64,000 bases of DNA from Solilutibacter tolerans (GTDB lineage: Bacteria > Pseudomonadota > Gammaproteobacteria > Xanthomonadales > Xanthomonadaceae): assembly GCF_900155935.1 (NCBI RefSeq), contig NZ_FTLW01000005.1, forward strand, positions 176,716-240,715, read 5' to 3'. Made by a program: the position numbers and the translations under genes. This document shows positions 7,652 through 17,589 of this stretch, piece by piece. The notes beneath the pieces were generated by a model. It was not told where the DNA came from, made no database searches, and saw only the letters and a list, made by a program, of their open reading frames with translations. Numbering within the stretch: position 1 is the first letter of the stretch; the number at the start of each line of letters is the position of its first letter.

Positions 7652-8948
7652 CTGGATCGCACGCACGTCAGGCTCGGTGCAGGGGCGCATTCAGGTGCCG
7701 GGGGACAAATCGGTATCTCATCGCGCGATCATGCTGGCCTCGATCGCCGACGGCACGTCTCGCATCGACGGTTTTCTGGAGGGCGAAGATACGCGTGCTA
7801 CAGCCCGCATCTTCAGCCAGCTGGGTGTGCGTATCGAAGCGCCTTCGGATGGGGTGCGCATCGTTCACGGCGTGGGTATCGATGGGTTGCTTGCCCCCAG
7901 CTGCGAATTGGATTGCGGCAACTCAGGGACGGCAATGCGATTGTTGTCCGGTTTGTTCGCATCGCAAACATTTGCATCGACTCTCGTGGGTGATGAGTCC
8001 TTGTCCAAGAGGCCCATGCGTCGGGTTACCGACCCCCTGTGTTCGATGGGGGCTCGCATCGATACCGAAGCAGGTGGCACGCCTCCACTGCATATCAGCC
8101 CGGCAGTGGCTTTGGTCGGTATCGACTATGACAGTCCGGTGGCAAGTGCGCAGGTCAAATCCGCCGTGTTGTTGGCGGGCTTGCGTGCACAAGGCATGAC
8201 TTCGGTGACGGAGCCGCATCCCACGCGTGATTACACCGAACGCATGTTGCGCGCATTTGGCATCAACATCGATTACCGGCCAGGTTTCGCGAGTTTGAAG
8301 GGAGGACAGCGTCTGCGAGCGACGGAGGTGCAAGTGCCTGGAGATTTTTCCTCCGCGGCGTTCGCGATCACCGCAGCGACCCTAGTGCCTGGATCGCAGT
8401 TGATTATCGAGAACGTGGGTATCGATCCGCGGCGTACGGGTTTGCTTGAAGCACTGCGTTTGATGGGGGCGCACATCGACATCCACAACGTGCGTTCGGG
8501 CCCGACGGGTGAGATCGCCACGCTCTTGATCCAGCATGCGCCGCTGCATGGCATCGACGTGCCGGTGACACTTGTGCCCGACATGATCGATGAATTCCCC
8601 GTGCTGTTCGCCGCTGCCGCTTGCGCCGATGGCGTCACGCGCGTGCGTGGTGCAAGCGAGCTGCGTGTGAAGGAGTCCGACCGTATCAGCGCGATGGCTA
8701 ACGGGTTGCGTGCGCTCGGCATCGATGTGCACGAGACCGACGATGGCGCGGATATCGTTGGCGGCAATGCTGGTGGGGGTGATGTGGATAGCCTCGGTGA
8801 TCATCGCATTGCAATGGCCTTTGCCGTGCTTGCTCAACGGGCAGGTGGTGATGTGCAAATCCGCGACATCGACAATGTGGCCACGTCTTATCCCAGCTTC
8901 GATACGCAGATGCGTGGGCTGGGCTTGGGGCTTGAAGCAGCGAACTGA
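7644..8948 (+). CDS. aroA: 3-phosphoshikimate 1-carboxyvinyltransferase (EPSP synthase)
   Basis: A 434-residue cytoplasmic enzyme joining PEP to shikimate-3-phosphate. Family motifs include VPGDKSVSHRA near residue 18, DCGNSGTAMRLLSG near 92 and SELRVKESDRISAM near 334, followed by the GDHRIAMAFAV segment. The length matches bacterial EPSP synthases. It overlaps hisC by eight bases and closes the serC-pheA-hisC-aroA cluster; cmk and rpsA, its usual downstream neighbours in related bacteria, are found 27 kb further on. Confidence 0.97.
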   Translation: MADWIARTSGSVQGRIQVPGDKSVSHRAIMLASIADGTSRIDGFLEGEDTRATARIFSQLGVRIEAPSDGVRIVHGVGIDGLLAPSCELDCGNSGTAMRLLSGLFASQTFASTLVGDESLSKRPMRRVTDPLCSMGARIDTEAGGTPPLHISPAVALVGIDYDSPVASAQVKSAVLLAGLRAQGMTSVTEPHPTRDYTERMLRAFGINIDYRPGFASLKGGQRLRATEVQVPGDFSSAAFAITAATLVPGSQLIIENVGIDPRRTGLLEALRLMGAHIDIHNVRSGPTGEIATLLIQHAPLHGIDVPVTLVPDMIDEFPVLFAAAACADGVTRVRGASELRVKESDRISAMANGLRALGIDVHETDDGADIVGGNAGGGDVDSLGDHRIAMAFAVLAQRAGGDVQIRDIDNVATSYPSFDTQMRGLGLGLEAAN

Positions 8949-8952
8949 ACGT

Positions 8953-9075
8953 TTACTGCAGCAAATTCCATAGCGCAGCCAGGATGGCCAAGACGACGAT
9001 GATCAGCATCAGCCATACCACCGGCATGGCACTCTTGCGTGGCGGATCAACGTAAGGGCGCTGCGGGCGCGTCAT
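8953..9075 (-). CDS. Small single-pass membrane peptide coupled to the TonB-like gene
   Basis: A 40-residue open frame, ATG at 9075 and TAA at 8953. The first 16 residues are basic and proline-rich (MTRPQRPYVDPPRKSA). Then one strongly hydrophobic helix runs almost to the end (VVWLMLIIVVLAILAALW, then NLLQ). The ATG comes two bases after the stop of the TonB-like gene, so it would be translated by reinitiation. The compact spacing and the clear topology argue that it is real. I do not recognise a family; a small partner of the TonB-like protein is an inference from position. Confidence 0.6.
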   Translation of the reverse strand: MTRPQRPYVDPPRKSAMPVVWLMLIIVVLAILAALWNLLQ

Positions 9076-9077
9076 GA

Positions 9078-9752
9078 TCAATCACGCATCGAAAATTGGA
9101 TCGGCACGGTGACGCGGCCGACCGTGGGCTGGCCATTGGCCATCGCGGGGCGGAAGCGCCAACGACGCACGGCTTCTATCGCGGCGCGATCCAGCTCGCG
9201 GTTGCCACTGCCGGAGGCGAGCGCGACCGATGTCGGCACACCATCAGGGCCGACATCGACTTGCACTTGCACGGTGCCTTCAATGCCGGCACGCAATGCG
9301 TTGCGCGGATAGCGCGGAGCGGGTTGGCTGGTCGGGACTGGCATGCTGCTGGCGGTGCTGCGCGTCGGTGCGGAAACTGTCGGGGCAGGTCGCGTGGGCG
9401 TGGTCGTGCTCGGCGCAGCAGGTGCCGTTGCACGGCGCGGTTGCTCGATGATCTGCGGCGACGCACGCCCCGAATCGACATCCGCCATTTCGGGCAGGCG
9501 GCTTGCATCGCCCGTTTCGCCAGCGGGTAGCGGCGCGGGCAGCGGCTCGAACACTTGCACTTGCCCGTTCTCATCAACATGGCCCGTGTTGGGGCCGGCA
9601 TTGAAGAAAGGCTTCTGGCCGTCCTGGGTCATCATAAAAGTGAGGAAAATGAGCAGCCCCAGCGCCATCGCGGCGGCGACGATCCAGATCATCCGTCGCT
9701 TCGGAAATGGGGGGCGAGCGGGGCCGGTAGGCGGCGTCACGGTGCTATTCAT
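9078..9752 (-). CDS. TonB family energy transducer-like protein
   Basis: A 224-residue protein. A short cytoplasmic N-terminus with KRR precedes a membrane helix at about 21-41 (MIWIVAAAMALGLLIFLTFMM). A periplasmic Pro/Thr/Ala-rich linker follows (about 65-145), and the C-terminal TonB domain (about 146-224) contains PRYPRNALRAGIEGTVQVQVDV and RRWRFRPAMANG. No exbB or exbD is adjacent, so it may use a proton channel encoded elsewhere or serve another envelope role. It is divergent from serS and followed at two bases by a small membrane peptide. Confidence 0.82.
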   Translation of the reverse strand: MNSTVTPPTGPARPPFPKRRMIWIVAAAMALGLLIFLTFMMTQDGQKPFFNAGPNTGHVDENGQVQVFEPLPAPLPAGETGDASRLPEMADVDSGRASPQIIEQPRRATAPAAPSTTTPTRPAPTVSAPTRSTASSMPVPTSQPAPRYPRNALRAGIEGTVQVQVDVGPDGVPTSVALASGSGNRELDRAAIEAVRRWRFRPAMANGQPTVGRVTVPIQFSMRD

Positions 9753-9843
9753 GGCGTCAGGAATGGGGGAGTTGAGATGAATTCTGGCATCCGGACCGTG
9801 AGCATTCTGCTAAACGCGCGATAATGTGCGCTGGCCTACGTGA

Positions 9844-11145
<1,302 letters not shown>

Positions 11146-11163
11146 AGCCTCGGGGGAGGGCGG

Positions 11164-12108
11164 ATGCAGGATCTCAACGATCTTTATTATTTTTCGGCTG
11201 TGGTCGAACACGGCGGTTATGCGGCAGCCGAGCGTGCGCTTGGCATCCCCAAGTCGCGCCTGTCGCGTCGTATCGCGCAACTTGAAAGCGATCTGGGCGT
11301 TCGCTTGCTGCAACGCTCGACACGTAGTTTCGCCGTCACCGACATCGGCCATAGCGTGTTTAGACATGCGCAGGCGATGCTCGCTTCCGCCCAGGCCGCG
11401 CGCGACACTGTGGATCGGGTTTCGTCCGCGCCTCGTGGGCTGGTTCGCGTCAGCGTGCCGGTAACGATTGCGCAGGAAGTGATGCCGCGTGTCCTGCCGA
11501 GTTTCCTGGAGCGTTATCCCGATGTGCGCGTGCAAGTGCATGTCAGCAACCGGCGCATCGACCTGATCAACGAAGGTTTCGACATCGCATTGCGCGTGCG
11601 TGCGCGTCTGGATGAGGACGGCAGCCTGGTGTTGCGCGGGTTTGGCGAATCACGCGAGTTGTTGCTCGCCAGTCCGGCTTATCTCGACAAGCACGGCCGC
11701 CCCAAGCTGCCAAGTGACCTCAAAGGGCATTCGGTATTGATGGTGAACGAAGACGAATCGCAACAGCGTTGGGAGTTGCATGGCCCGGACGATGCCGTCG
11801 AGACGGTCGACATCAAGCCGCGCCTGGTCGGTTTCGATTTCCCGATGCTCAAACGTCTGGCGATGAGCCACATCGGCATCTCCATGCTGCCGGAAATGGT
11901 CTGCGCCGATGCCGTGCGCGACGGCGATCTGGAAGTCGTGCTGCCCGATTGGCATTTGCCACAGGGCATCGTGCATGCCGTGTTCGCCTCGCGCCGGGGA
12001 TTGCTGCCTGCCGTGCGCGTCTTCATCGACCATCTCGCCGAAACGGTGCCCGCCGCCATGAATTCGCTGCAAATCGTTCCGAGTGCACGGCCAGCCGTGT
12101 CAGAATAG
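11164..12108 (+). CDS. LysR family transcriptional regulator
   Basis: A 314-residue DNA-binding protein. The winged helix-turn-helix occupies residues 1-60 (MQDLNDLYYFSAVVEHGGY, ALGIPKSRLSRRIAQLE), and a type 2 periplasmic-binding-like effector domain spans about 90-300. The opening sequence and the SAPRGLVRVSVP segment resemble the LysR subgroup that often controls quinone or oxidoreductase genes; no target gene is adjacent, so the ligand is unknown. It begins 18 bases after serS and may share its transcript. SD-like GGGGGAGGG lies just upstream. Confidence 0.92.
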   Translation: MQDLNDLYYFSAVVEHGGYAAAERALGIPKSRLSRRIAQLESDLGVRLLQRSTRSFAVTDIGHSVFRHAQAMLASAQAARDTVDRVSSAPRGLVRVSVPVTIAQEVMPRVLPSFLERYPDVRVQVHVSNRRIDLINEGFDIALRVRARLDEDGSLVLRGFGESRELLLASPAYLDKHGRPKLPSDLKGHSVLMVNEDESQQRWELHGPDDAVETVDIKPRLVGFDFPMLKRLAMSHIGISMLPEMVCADAVRDGDLEVVLPDWHLPQGIVHAVFASRRGLLPAVRVFIDHLAETVPAAMNSLQIVPSARPAVSE

Positions 12109-12120
12109 TCACCTACCGCT

Positions 12121-12210
12121 GGAGAGATGGCCGAGCGGTTTAAGGCACCGGTCTTGAAAACCGGCGAAGGGTCAAACCTTCCGTGGGTTCGAATCCCACT
12201 CTCTCCGCCA
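12121..12210 (+). tRNA. tRNA-Ser (anticodon TGA)
   Basis: A 90-base class II tRNA. The acceptor GGAGAGA pairs with TCTCTCC, the anticodon loop CTTGAAA carries TGA at 12155-12157, a long variable arm (GAAGGGTCAAACCTTC) follows, and CCA is encoded at 12208-12210. Confidence 0.97.
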
Positions 12211-12238
12211 ACTCCCTGATCGCATCCACGTCCATAGC

Positions 12239-12306
12239 TAGGGAAACCCCTACATCGCGATGCGGCGCGGCCTGACTTGCTCCTCACAGGTCCTCTCGCC
12301 TAGTCT
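12239..12306 (+). promoter_or_regulatory. Dyad and candidate promoter upstream of the response regulator
   Basis: A perfect inverted repeat TAGGG-AAAC-CCCTA occupies 12239-12252. Further on, TTGCTC (12277-12282) and TAGTCT (12301-12306) form a candidate promoter with an 18-base spacer. The dyad centre would lie about 67 bases before the transcription start, a usual position for an activator. The binding protein is unknown; autoregulation is one option. Confidence 0.4.
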
Positions 12307-12330
12307 GCAAAGACCTAGGGAGGGGTGACG

Positions 12331-12975
12331 ATGACGATTCGGGTTTATCTGGTCGACGATCATGCGCTGGTCCGCACCGGGATGAAGTTGATCCTGGAGC
12401 ACGAAGTAGATATTCAGGTCATTGGCGAAGCCGACAATGGGGAAGATGCCTTGGCGGATATCCGCAGGCTCAAGCCCGATGTCGTGCTGTGCGATTTGCA
12501 TTTGCCCGGCATTAGCGGGCTGGAAGTCACCGAACGGATCAGTCGCGCTGAAACCAGCAAGGTCGTCGTGGTGTCAGTCCTTGAGGACGGGCCGCTGCCG
12601 AAACGCTTGATCGATGCCGGGGCCTGCGGCTATCTGGGCAAGGGCGGCGATGCAGCAGAGCTGGTGCGTGCAGTGCGAGACGTGGCCCGTGGGCGACGTT
12701 ATCTCGGCACCAATATCGCGCAATACATGGCGCTGGCTGCGGTCGATGGGGAAGGCTCGCCCTTTGACCAGCTCTCTCCGCGAGAACTTGAAGTGGCGAT
12801 GTTGCTGGTGCGTGGACTGCGGCAGGAAGACATCGCCAAACGGCTCAGTCTCAGCGCCAAGACGATCAATACGCACAAGTCACGCTTGTTCGAGAAGCTC
12901 GACATCAAGGACAACATCGCGCTGGCGCGTCTGGCAGGCCAGTACGGCTTGACCGATACCGCGCGATCCGTCTGA
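12331..12975 (+). CDS. gacA: LuxR-type response regulator of the GacA/UvrY group
   Basis: A 214-residue two-component regulator. The receiver domain (about 3-118) has the acidic DD pair at 9-10, the phospho-acceptor D55 in LCDLHLPG and K104. The LuxR-type helix-turn-helix is at about 148-206 (LSPRELEVAMLLVRG, LSLSAKTINTHKSRLFEKL). The SPFDQLSPRE and KTINTHKSRLFEKL segments closely resemble GacA/UvrY, which in gammaproteobacteria turn on small RNAs that titrate CsrA. ATG 12331 is preferred over the GTG two codons upstream because AGGGAGGGG then sits at a normal distance. No kinase gene is adjacent. It converges on rne with 18 bases between stops. Confidence 0.82.
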   Translation: MTIRVYLVDDHALVRTGMKLILEHEVDIQVIGEADNGEDALADIRRLKPDVVLCDLHLPGISGLEVTERISRAETSKVVVVSVLEDGPLPKRLIDAGACGYLGKGGDAAELVRAVRDVARGRRYLGTNIAQYMALAAVDGEGSPFDQLSPRELEVAMLLVRGLRQEDIAKRLSLSAKTINTHKSRLFEKLDIKDNIALARLAGQYGLTDTARSV

Positions 12976-12993
12976 ATTGCGCGGTTTTCCTGA

Positions 12994-15900
12994 TCAAGCC
13001 TGCTTGTTACGGGCGTCGTCTTCGCTTTCGGGTTCGCCGTCACTGGCGATTTCAGCCCCTTCAACTGACGCGACGATGGCGGCCTGGTTGGCTTGTGCCA
13101 AGGCATCGGCTGCGAGGGGTTCGGCGTCAGCCTTGATGTCCCCGTCGGGGCCTTGCACGGCTGCAGCTTGCAAGCCCGGAGGTGCATCGCTGGCTTCTGG
13201 GGTCACAATGCTCGGTGCCGCGCCATCCTGGGCACTGGCGACTGCGGGAGCGGCTTGCACGACAACTGGCGTGTCTTGCGATGCAGGCACCACGGACGAA
13301 GACGAGGGAGCCTCGTTGTTCTCGGTCTGAGGCTTGCTGACCGGACGGAACGTGGTTTCCGCCAATGACACCGCGATTGCTGCCGACAACGGGAGTGCCT
13401 GACGTGACTGTGCTGGGCCAGCTGGGCGCGCGCCCATCACGCCGGATGAGGTCAAGCCGGCCGATGGGTTGCCGACACTCGTTGAAATCGGTGCCTGGGA
13501 TTCGACTGCTGCTTCGCTGCTTGCCTCGTTGGCGATGCGTTCGATCTGAGCCCCTGCAGCTTCGGCTGGCGAAGGTGCGGATTCAACCTTTGCAGGTGCA
13601 GGTGCCGGCGTAGCATCGGTCGTGGCTACGGTTGCAGATGCTGCATTACCTTCTGCAGACATATTCGGCTCTGCGAAGTCGAACTCAGGCTGGTTGCCAC
13701 TCGCGACCATTGCCATGGTGTCGTCGCCTTCGGCCAGCGCATCGATTTCGGCCTGGCTTTCTGCAGCCACATCGGCGCCAGCGCCACGACGACGACGACG
13801 ACCACCGCGGCGGCCGCGACGGCGACGACTGCCGTCGCTGTTCGCATCACCATCATTCTCAGTCGCAGACGTGTCGAGCGACTCACCCGAGGCTTGGGCT
13901 TGAGTCGTATCGACAGATGCAGGTGCATCGGAAGCGGTCTCAGCCGCTTGCAGGGTGGCATCAGCAGCTTCGGTCGCCGGCGTGGCTTCCGCTGTAGCCG
14001 TCACAGCCGTGGTCGCATCTGCGCTTTCGTTGCGGCGGCCACGGCGGTTACGGCTGCGGCGACGGGACTGCTGCTCCTGCCCATCTCCATTTTCGATGGC
14101 TGTCTCGTTTTGATTCGCCTGCGCCAGTTGTGCTTGTTTGCTGGCGTCGGTGACCGTGTCCTGCGGGGCGGGGCGCTCACGGCGTTGCTGCTTGCCTTGA
14201 CTCTTTTGCTCGTTGCCTTGGCTGTCTTTCTGCTGGCGATTCTGTTGTTTGCCGCCGCGCTCACCACGCTCACCACGGGCTTCGTTGCGATTGCCGGTAT
14301 TGCGACTCTGCGCATCGCGCTGACCGCCGCGGCGGTCCTGTTTGCTGTTGCGCTGGCCCTTGCGTTCATCCTTGCCGTCGCGGTGGTCGGTCGTTGGCTC
14401 GGCTGCCGGGGCACCTGCAAAGAACTGCATCACACGGGACAGGAAGCCGGCCTTGGGCCGCGCAGTTACTTGTTGCGCCTGAATGGCTTGCGGCACGGGA
14501 GCCGCGGCAGGAGCTTCTTCGCGCGGGGCACGGATTGGTGCCGGTTGCGCGGGCTTCACATTTTTCACCGCCGGTGCATCGGGGATGTTGAGGTGCGACT
14601 TGTTGAGCGCATGCGTCGGCAGCTTGCGCGGCGTACCGCGGTGATAGCTGGGGCGTGAGGTCTCTTCACCCATCTCGTTTTCACGGATGCGGGTGACTTC
14701 GTAATGCGGCGTATGCAGCTGCTCGTCCGCGACGATCACGATCGGTGCGCCGTGACGCGTTTCGATCTCGGCCAGTGCGGCGCGCTTCTCGTTGAGCAGA
14801 TAGTTGGCTATCTCCACCGGCGCTTGCACCAGCACTTGTCCGGTGTTGTCCTTCATCGCGTGCTCTTCGGCGACGCGGATGATTGACAGGCTGAGCGATT
14901 CCACGCTGCGCATGCGGCCGTGGCCTTCGCAGCGCGGGCAGACGATCTGGCTGTTCTCGCCCAGTGACGGACGCAGGCGCTGACGCGACATCTCCATCAA
15001 CCCAAAGCGTGAGATGCGACCGATCTGCACGCGGGCGCGGTCGTACTTGAGCGCGTTTTGCAGACGGTTTTCGACTTCGCGTTGGTGCTTGTTGCTGGAC
15101 ATGTCGATGAAATCGATCACCACCAGGCCGCCCAGGTCGCGCAGGCGCAGCTGGCGGGCTACTTCATCGGCCGCTTCCAGGTTGGTGTTGAACGCGGTTT
15201 CCTCGATGTCGCCGCCGCGGGTCGCGCGGGCGGAGTTGACATCGATCGCGGTCAGGGCCTCGGTCTGGTCGATGACCAGCGCTCCGCCGGAGGGCAGGCG
15301 CACCTCGCGCTCGTAGGCGGATTCGATCTGCGATTCGATCTGGAAGCGATTGAACAGCGGGGTGTCGTCGGTGTAGTGCTTGAGCTTGCGCTGGTTGTGC
15401 GGCATCACCTGGGCGACGAATTCCTTCGCCTCTTCGTACATCTCCGGGGTATCGACCAGAATCTCGCCGATGTCGGCGCGCATGTAGTCGCGCAGCGCGC
15501 GGATGATCAGGCGCGACTCTTGGTAAATCAGGAACGGGGCGGGTTTGGCCAAGGCGGCTTCGGCAATCGCCTTCCACACCGACAACAGGTAGTCCAAGTC
15601 CCACTGCAGCTCTTCGGCGTCACGACCGACGCCGGCAGTGCGGATGATCACGCCCATGTCGTCGGGGATCTGCAACGCGTCCATCGCGCGCTTCAATTCC
15701 GCGCGATCTTCACCTTCGATGCGACGCGAGACGCCACCGGCGGTCGGGGAGTTTGGCATCAACACCATGTAGCGACCGGCCAGGGAGATGAACGTAGTCA
15801 GGGCTGCGCCCTTGTTGCCGCGTTCTTCCTTGTCGACCTGCACCACGACTTCCTGGCCTTCACGCAGGAGTTCCTTGATGTTGGCCTTGTTGTGATCGAC

Positions 15901-16143
15901 GCCCGCCTGGTAGTAGTCGCGGGAGATTTCCTTCAGCGGCAAGAAGCCGTGACGCTCGGCACCGTATTCGACGAAGGCGGCTTCAAGCGAGGGTTCAAGA
16001 CGGGTGATCTTGCCCTTGTAGATGTTGGATTTCTTGTTTTCCTTTGCAGGTTGCTCGATGTCGATGTCGTACAGGTTCTGGCCATCGACAATCGCGACGC
16101 GGAGTTCTTCCGCTTGCGTCGCATTGATTAGCATGCGTTTCAT
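12994..16143 (-). CDS. rne: Ribonuclease E
   Basis: A 1049-residue endoribonuclease that processes rRNA and tRNA and starts mRNA decay. The S1 domain is at about 36-120, catalytic Asp residues are D301 (LTAIDVNSA) and D344 (VVIDFIDM), and the Zn-link cysteines are C402 and C405 ([10 protein letters not shown]). From about residue 520 the protein is a disordered scaffold rich in Gln, Ala and Arg. It contains two strongly basic patches ([12 protein letters not shown] and [14 protein letters not shown]), expected RNA-binding sites of the degradosome arm. [10 protein letters not shown] is the family start, with SD AAGGAA at 16150-16155; a longer open frame upstream is rejected. Confidence 0.96.
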   Translation of the reverse strand: MKRMLINATQAEELRVAIVDGQNLYDIDIEQPAKENKKSNIYKGKITRLEPSLEAAFVEYGAERHGFLPLKEISRDYYQAGVDHNKANIKELLREGQEVVVQVDKEERGNKGAALTTFISLAGRYMVLMPNSPTAGGVSRRIEGEDRAELKRAMDALQIPDDMGVIIRTAGVGRDAEELQWDLDYLLSVWKAIAEAALAKPAPFLIYQESRLIIRALRDYMRADIGEILVDTPEMYEEAKEFVAQVMPHNQRKLKHYTDDTPLFNRFQIESQIESAYEREVRLPSGGALVIDQTEALTAIDVNSARATRGGDIEETAFNTNLEAADEVARQLRLRDLGGLVVIDFIDMSSNKHQREVENRLQNALKYDRARVQIGRISRFGLMEMSRQRLRPSLGENSQIVCPRCEGHGRMRSVESLSLSIIRVAEEHAMKDNTGQVLVQAPVEIANYLLNEKRAALAEIETRHGAPIVIVADEQLHTPHYEVTRIRENEMGEETSRPSYHRGTPRKLPTHALNKSHLNIPDAPAVKNVKPAQPAPIRAPREEAPAAAPVPQAIQAQQVTARPKAGFLSRVMQFFAGAPAAEPTTDHRDGKDERKGQRNSKQDRRGGQRDAQSRNTGNRNEARGERGERGGKQQNRQQKDSQGNEQKSQGKQQRRERPAPQDTVTDASKQAQLAQANQNETAIENGDGQEQQSRRRSRNRRGRRNESADATTAVTATAEATPATEAADATLQAAETASDAPASVDTTQAQASGESLDTSATENDGDANSDGSRRRRGRRGGRRRRRGAGADVAAESQAEIDALAEGDDTMAMVASGNQPEFDFAEPNMSAEGNAASATVATTDATPAPAPAKVESAPSPAEAAGAQIERIANEASSEAAVESQAPISTSVGNPSAGLTSSGVMGARPAGPAQSRQALPLSAAIAVSLAETTFRPVSKPQTENNEAPSSSSVVPASQDTPVVVQAAPAVASAQDGAAPSIVTPEASDAPPGLQAAAVQGPDGDIKADAEPLAADALAQANQAAIVASVEGAEIASDGEPESEDDARNKQA

Positions 16144-16605
16144 TATCCGTTCCTTGCGCGCTTCTGCGCGCGGAACGCCGGGCGTTTCGCCTCTGGTCAC
16201 CGCTGGGCGCTGGCCGCGCATCGCGCTGGCCGTCGCCTGAAGTTTTCCAGCGCTGCAACACCACGGCGGGCCGCGGGAGCGCTTGTTGTAGGTAGCACTT
16301 TGTCTTGGGCCGACGCCTGCAGATACATCGCAAGCGGCGGGACTGCGTTCTTTCACGCCGCCCTGGGACGACGTGCGATCTGTTCTACCGTCGGGCGTTC
16401 GCTGGCGTGGCTGCCCCGAGAGCAGTGGCTGCGCTCCGCCTGAACCCTGCGGACTCCGGCTTTCGGCCTGAAAATCCTGCAAGAATCAGTAGCTTGCTTC
16501 GCATGCCGAGTGTATCAGATAAACAGCGTCTCCCGGCTAGGGCAGACGCCCGGGCAAAAAGCCGTCATGCTGGCGGCCGTTGCCGCTTCAATCATTCATT
16601 TGTTC
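16144..16605. other. Long divergent intergenic region between rne and rluC
   Basis: About 460 bases without a convincing gene. On the minus side it would be the long rne leader. It is GC-rich and structured, with a hairpin against the rne ribosome binding site and a direct repeat GCGCTGGCCG at 16207-16216 and 16223-16232. The only AT-rich, promoter-like stretch is around 16505-16530 (GTGTATCAGATAAAC), close to rluC, which suggests that divergent promoters sit there and leave rne with a leader of about 350 bases. A long rne leader mediates autoregulation in E. coli; whether that holds here is inference. Confidence 0.5.
16150..16171 (-). promoter_or_regulatory. Hairpin abutting the rne ribosome binding site
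   Basis: On the rne mRNA, GCGCGC (16166-16171) and GCGCGC (16156-16161) form a perfect six-pair stem over a four-base loop (AGAA in the RNA). It is followed directly by the ribosome binding site AAGGAA (16150-16155), six bases before ATG 16143. A GC-only stem at this place could serve as an RNase E or ribosome access switch. Confidence 0.5.
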
Positions 16606-17583
<978 letters not shown>

Positions 17584-17589
17584 GCGCCT

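Noticed and set aside
13780..13830. A (CGA)n-like repeat that looked like a microsatellite.
   Set aside because: It encodes the arginine block of the RNase E arm and is explained by coding.
15058..16131. A 357-codon plus-strand frame opposite the catalytic half of rne.
   Set aside because: Antisense of conserved RNase E sequence, not a gene.
16144..16482. A 113-codon N-terminal extension of RNase E.
   Set aside because: RNase E begins [10 protein letters not shown] in the family, and an SD precedes that ATG. The extension is the structured leader.
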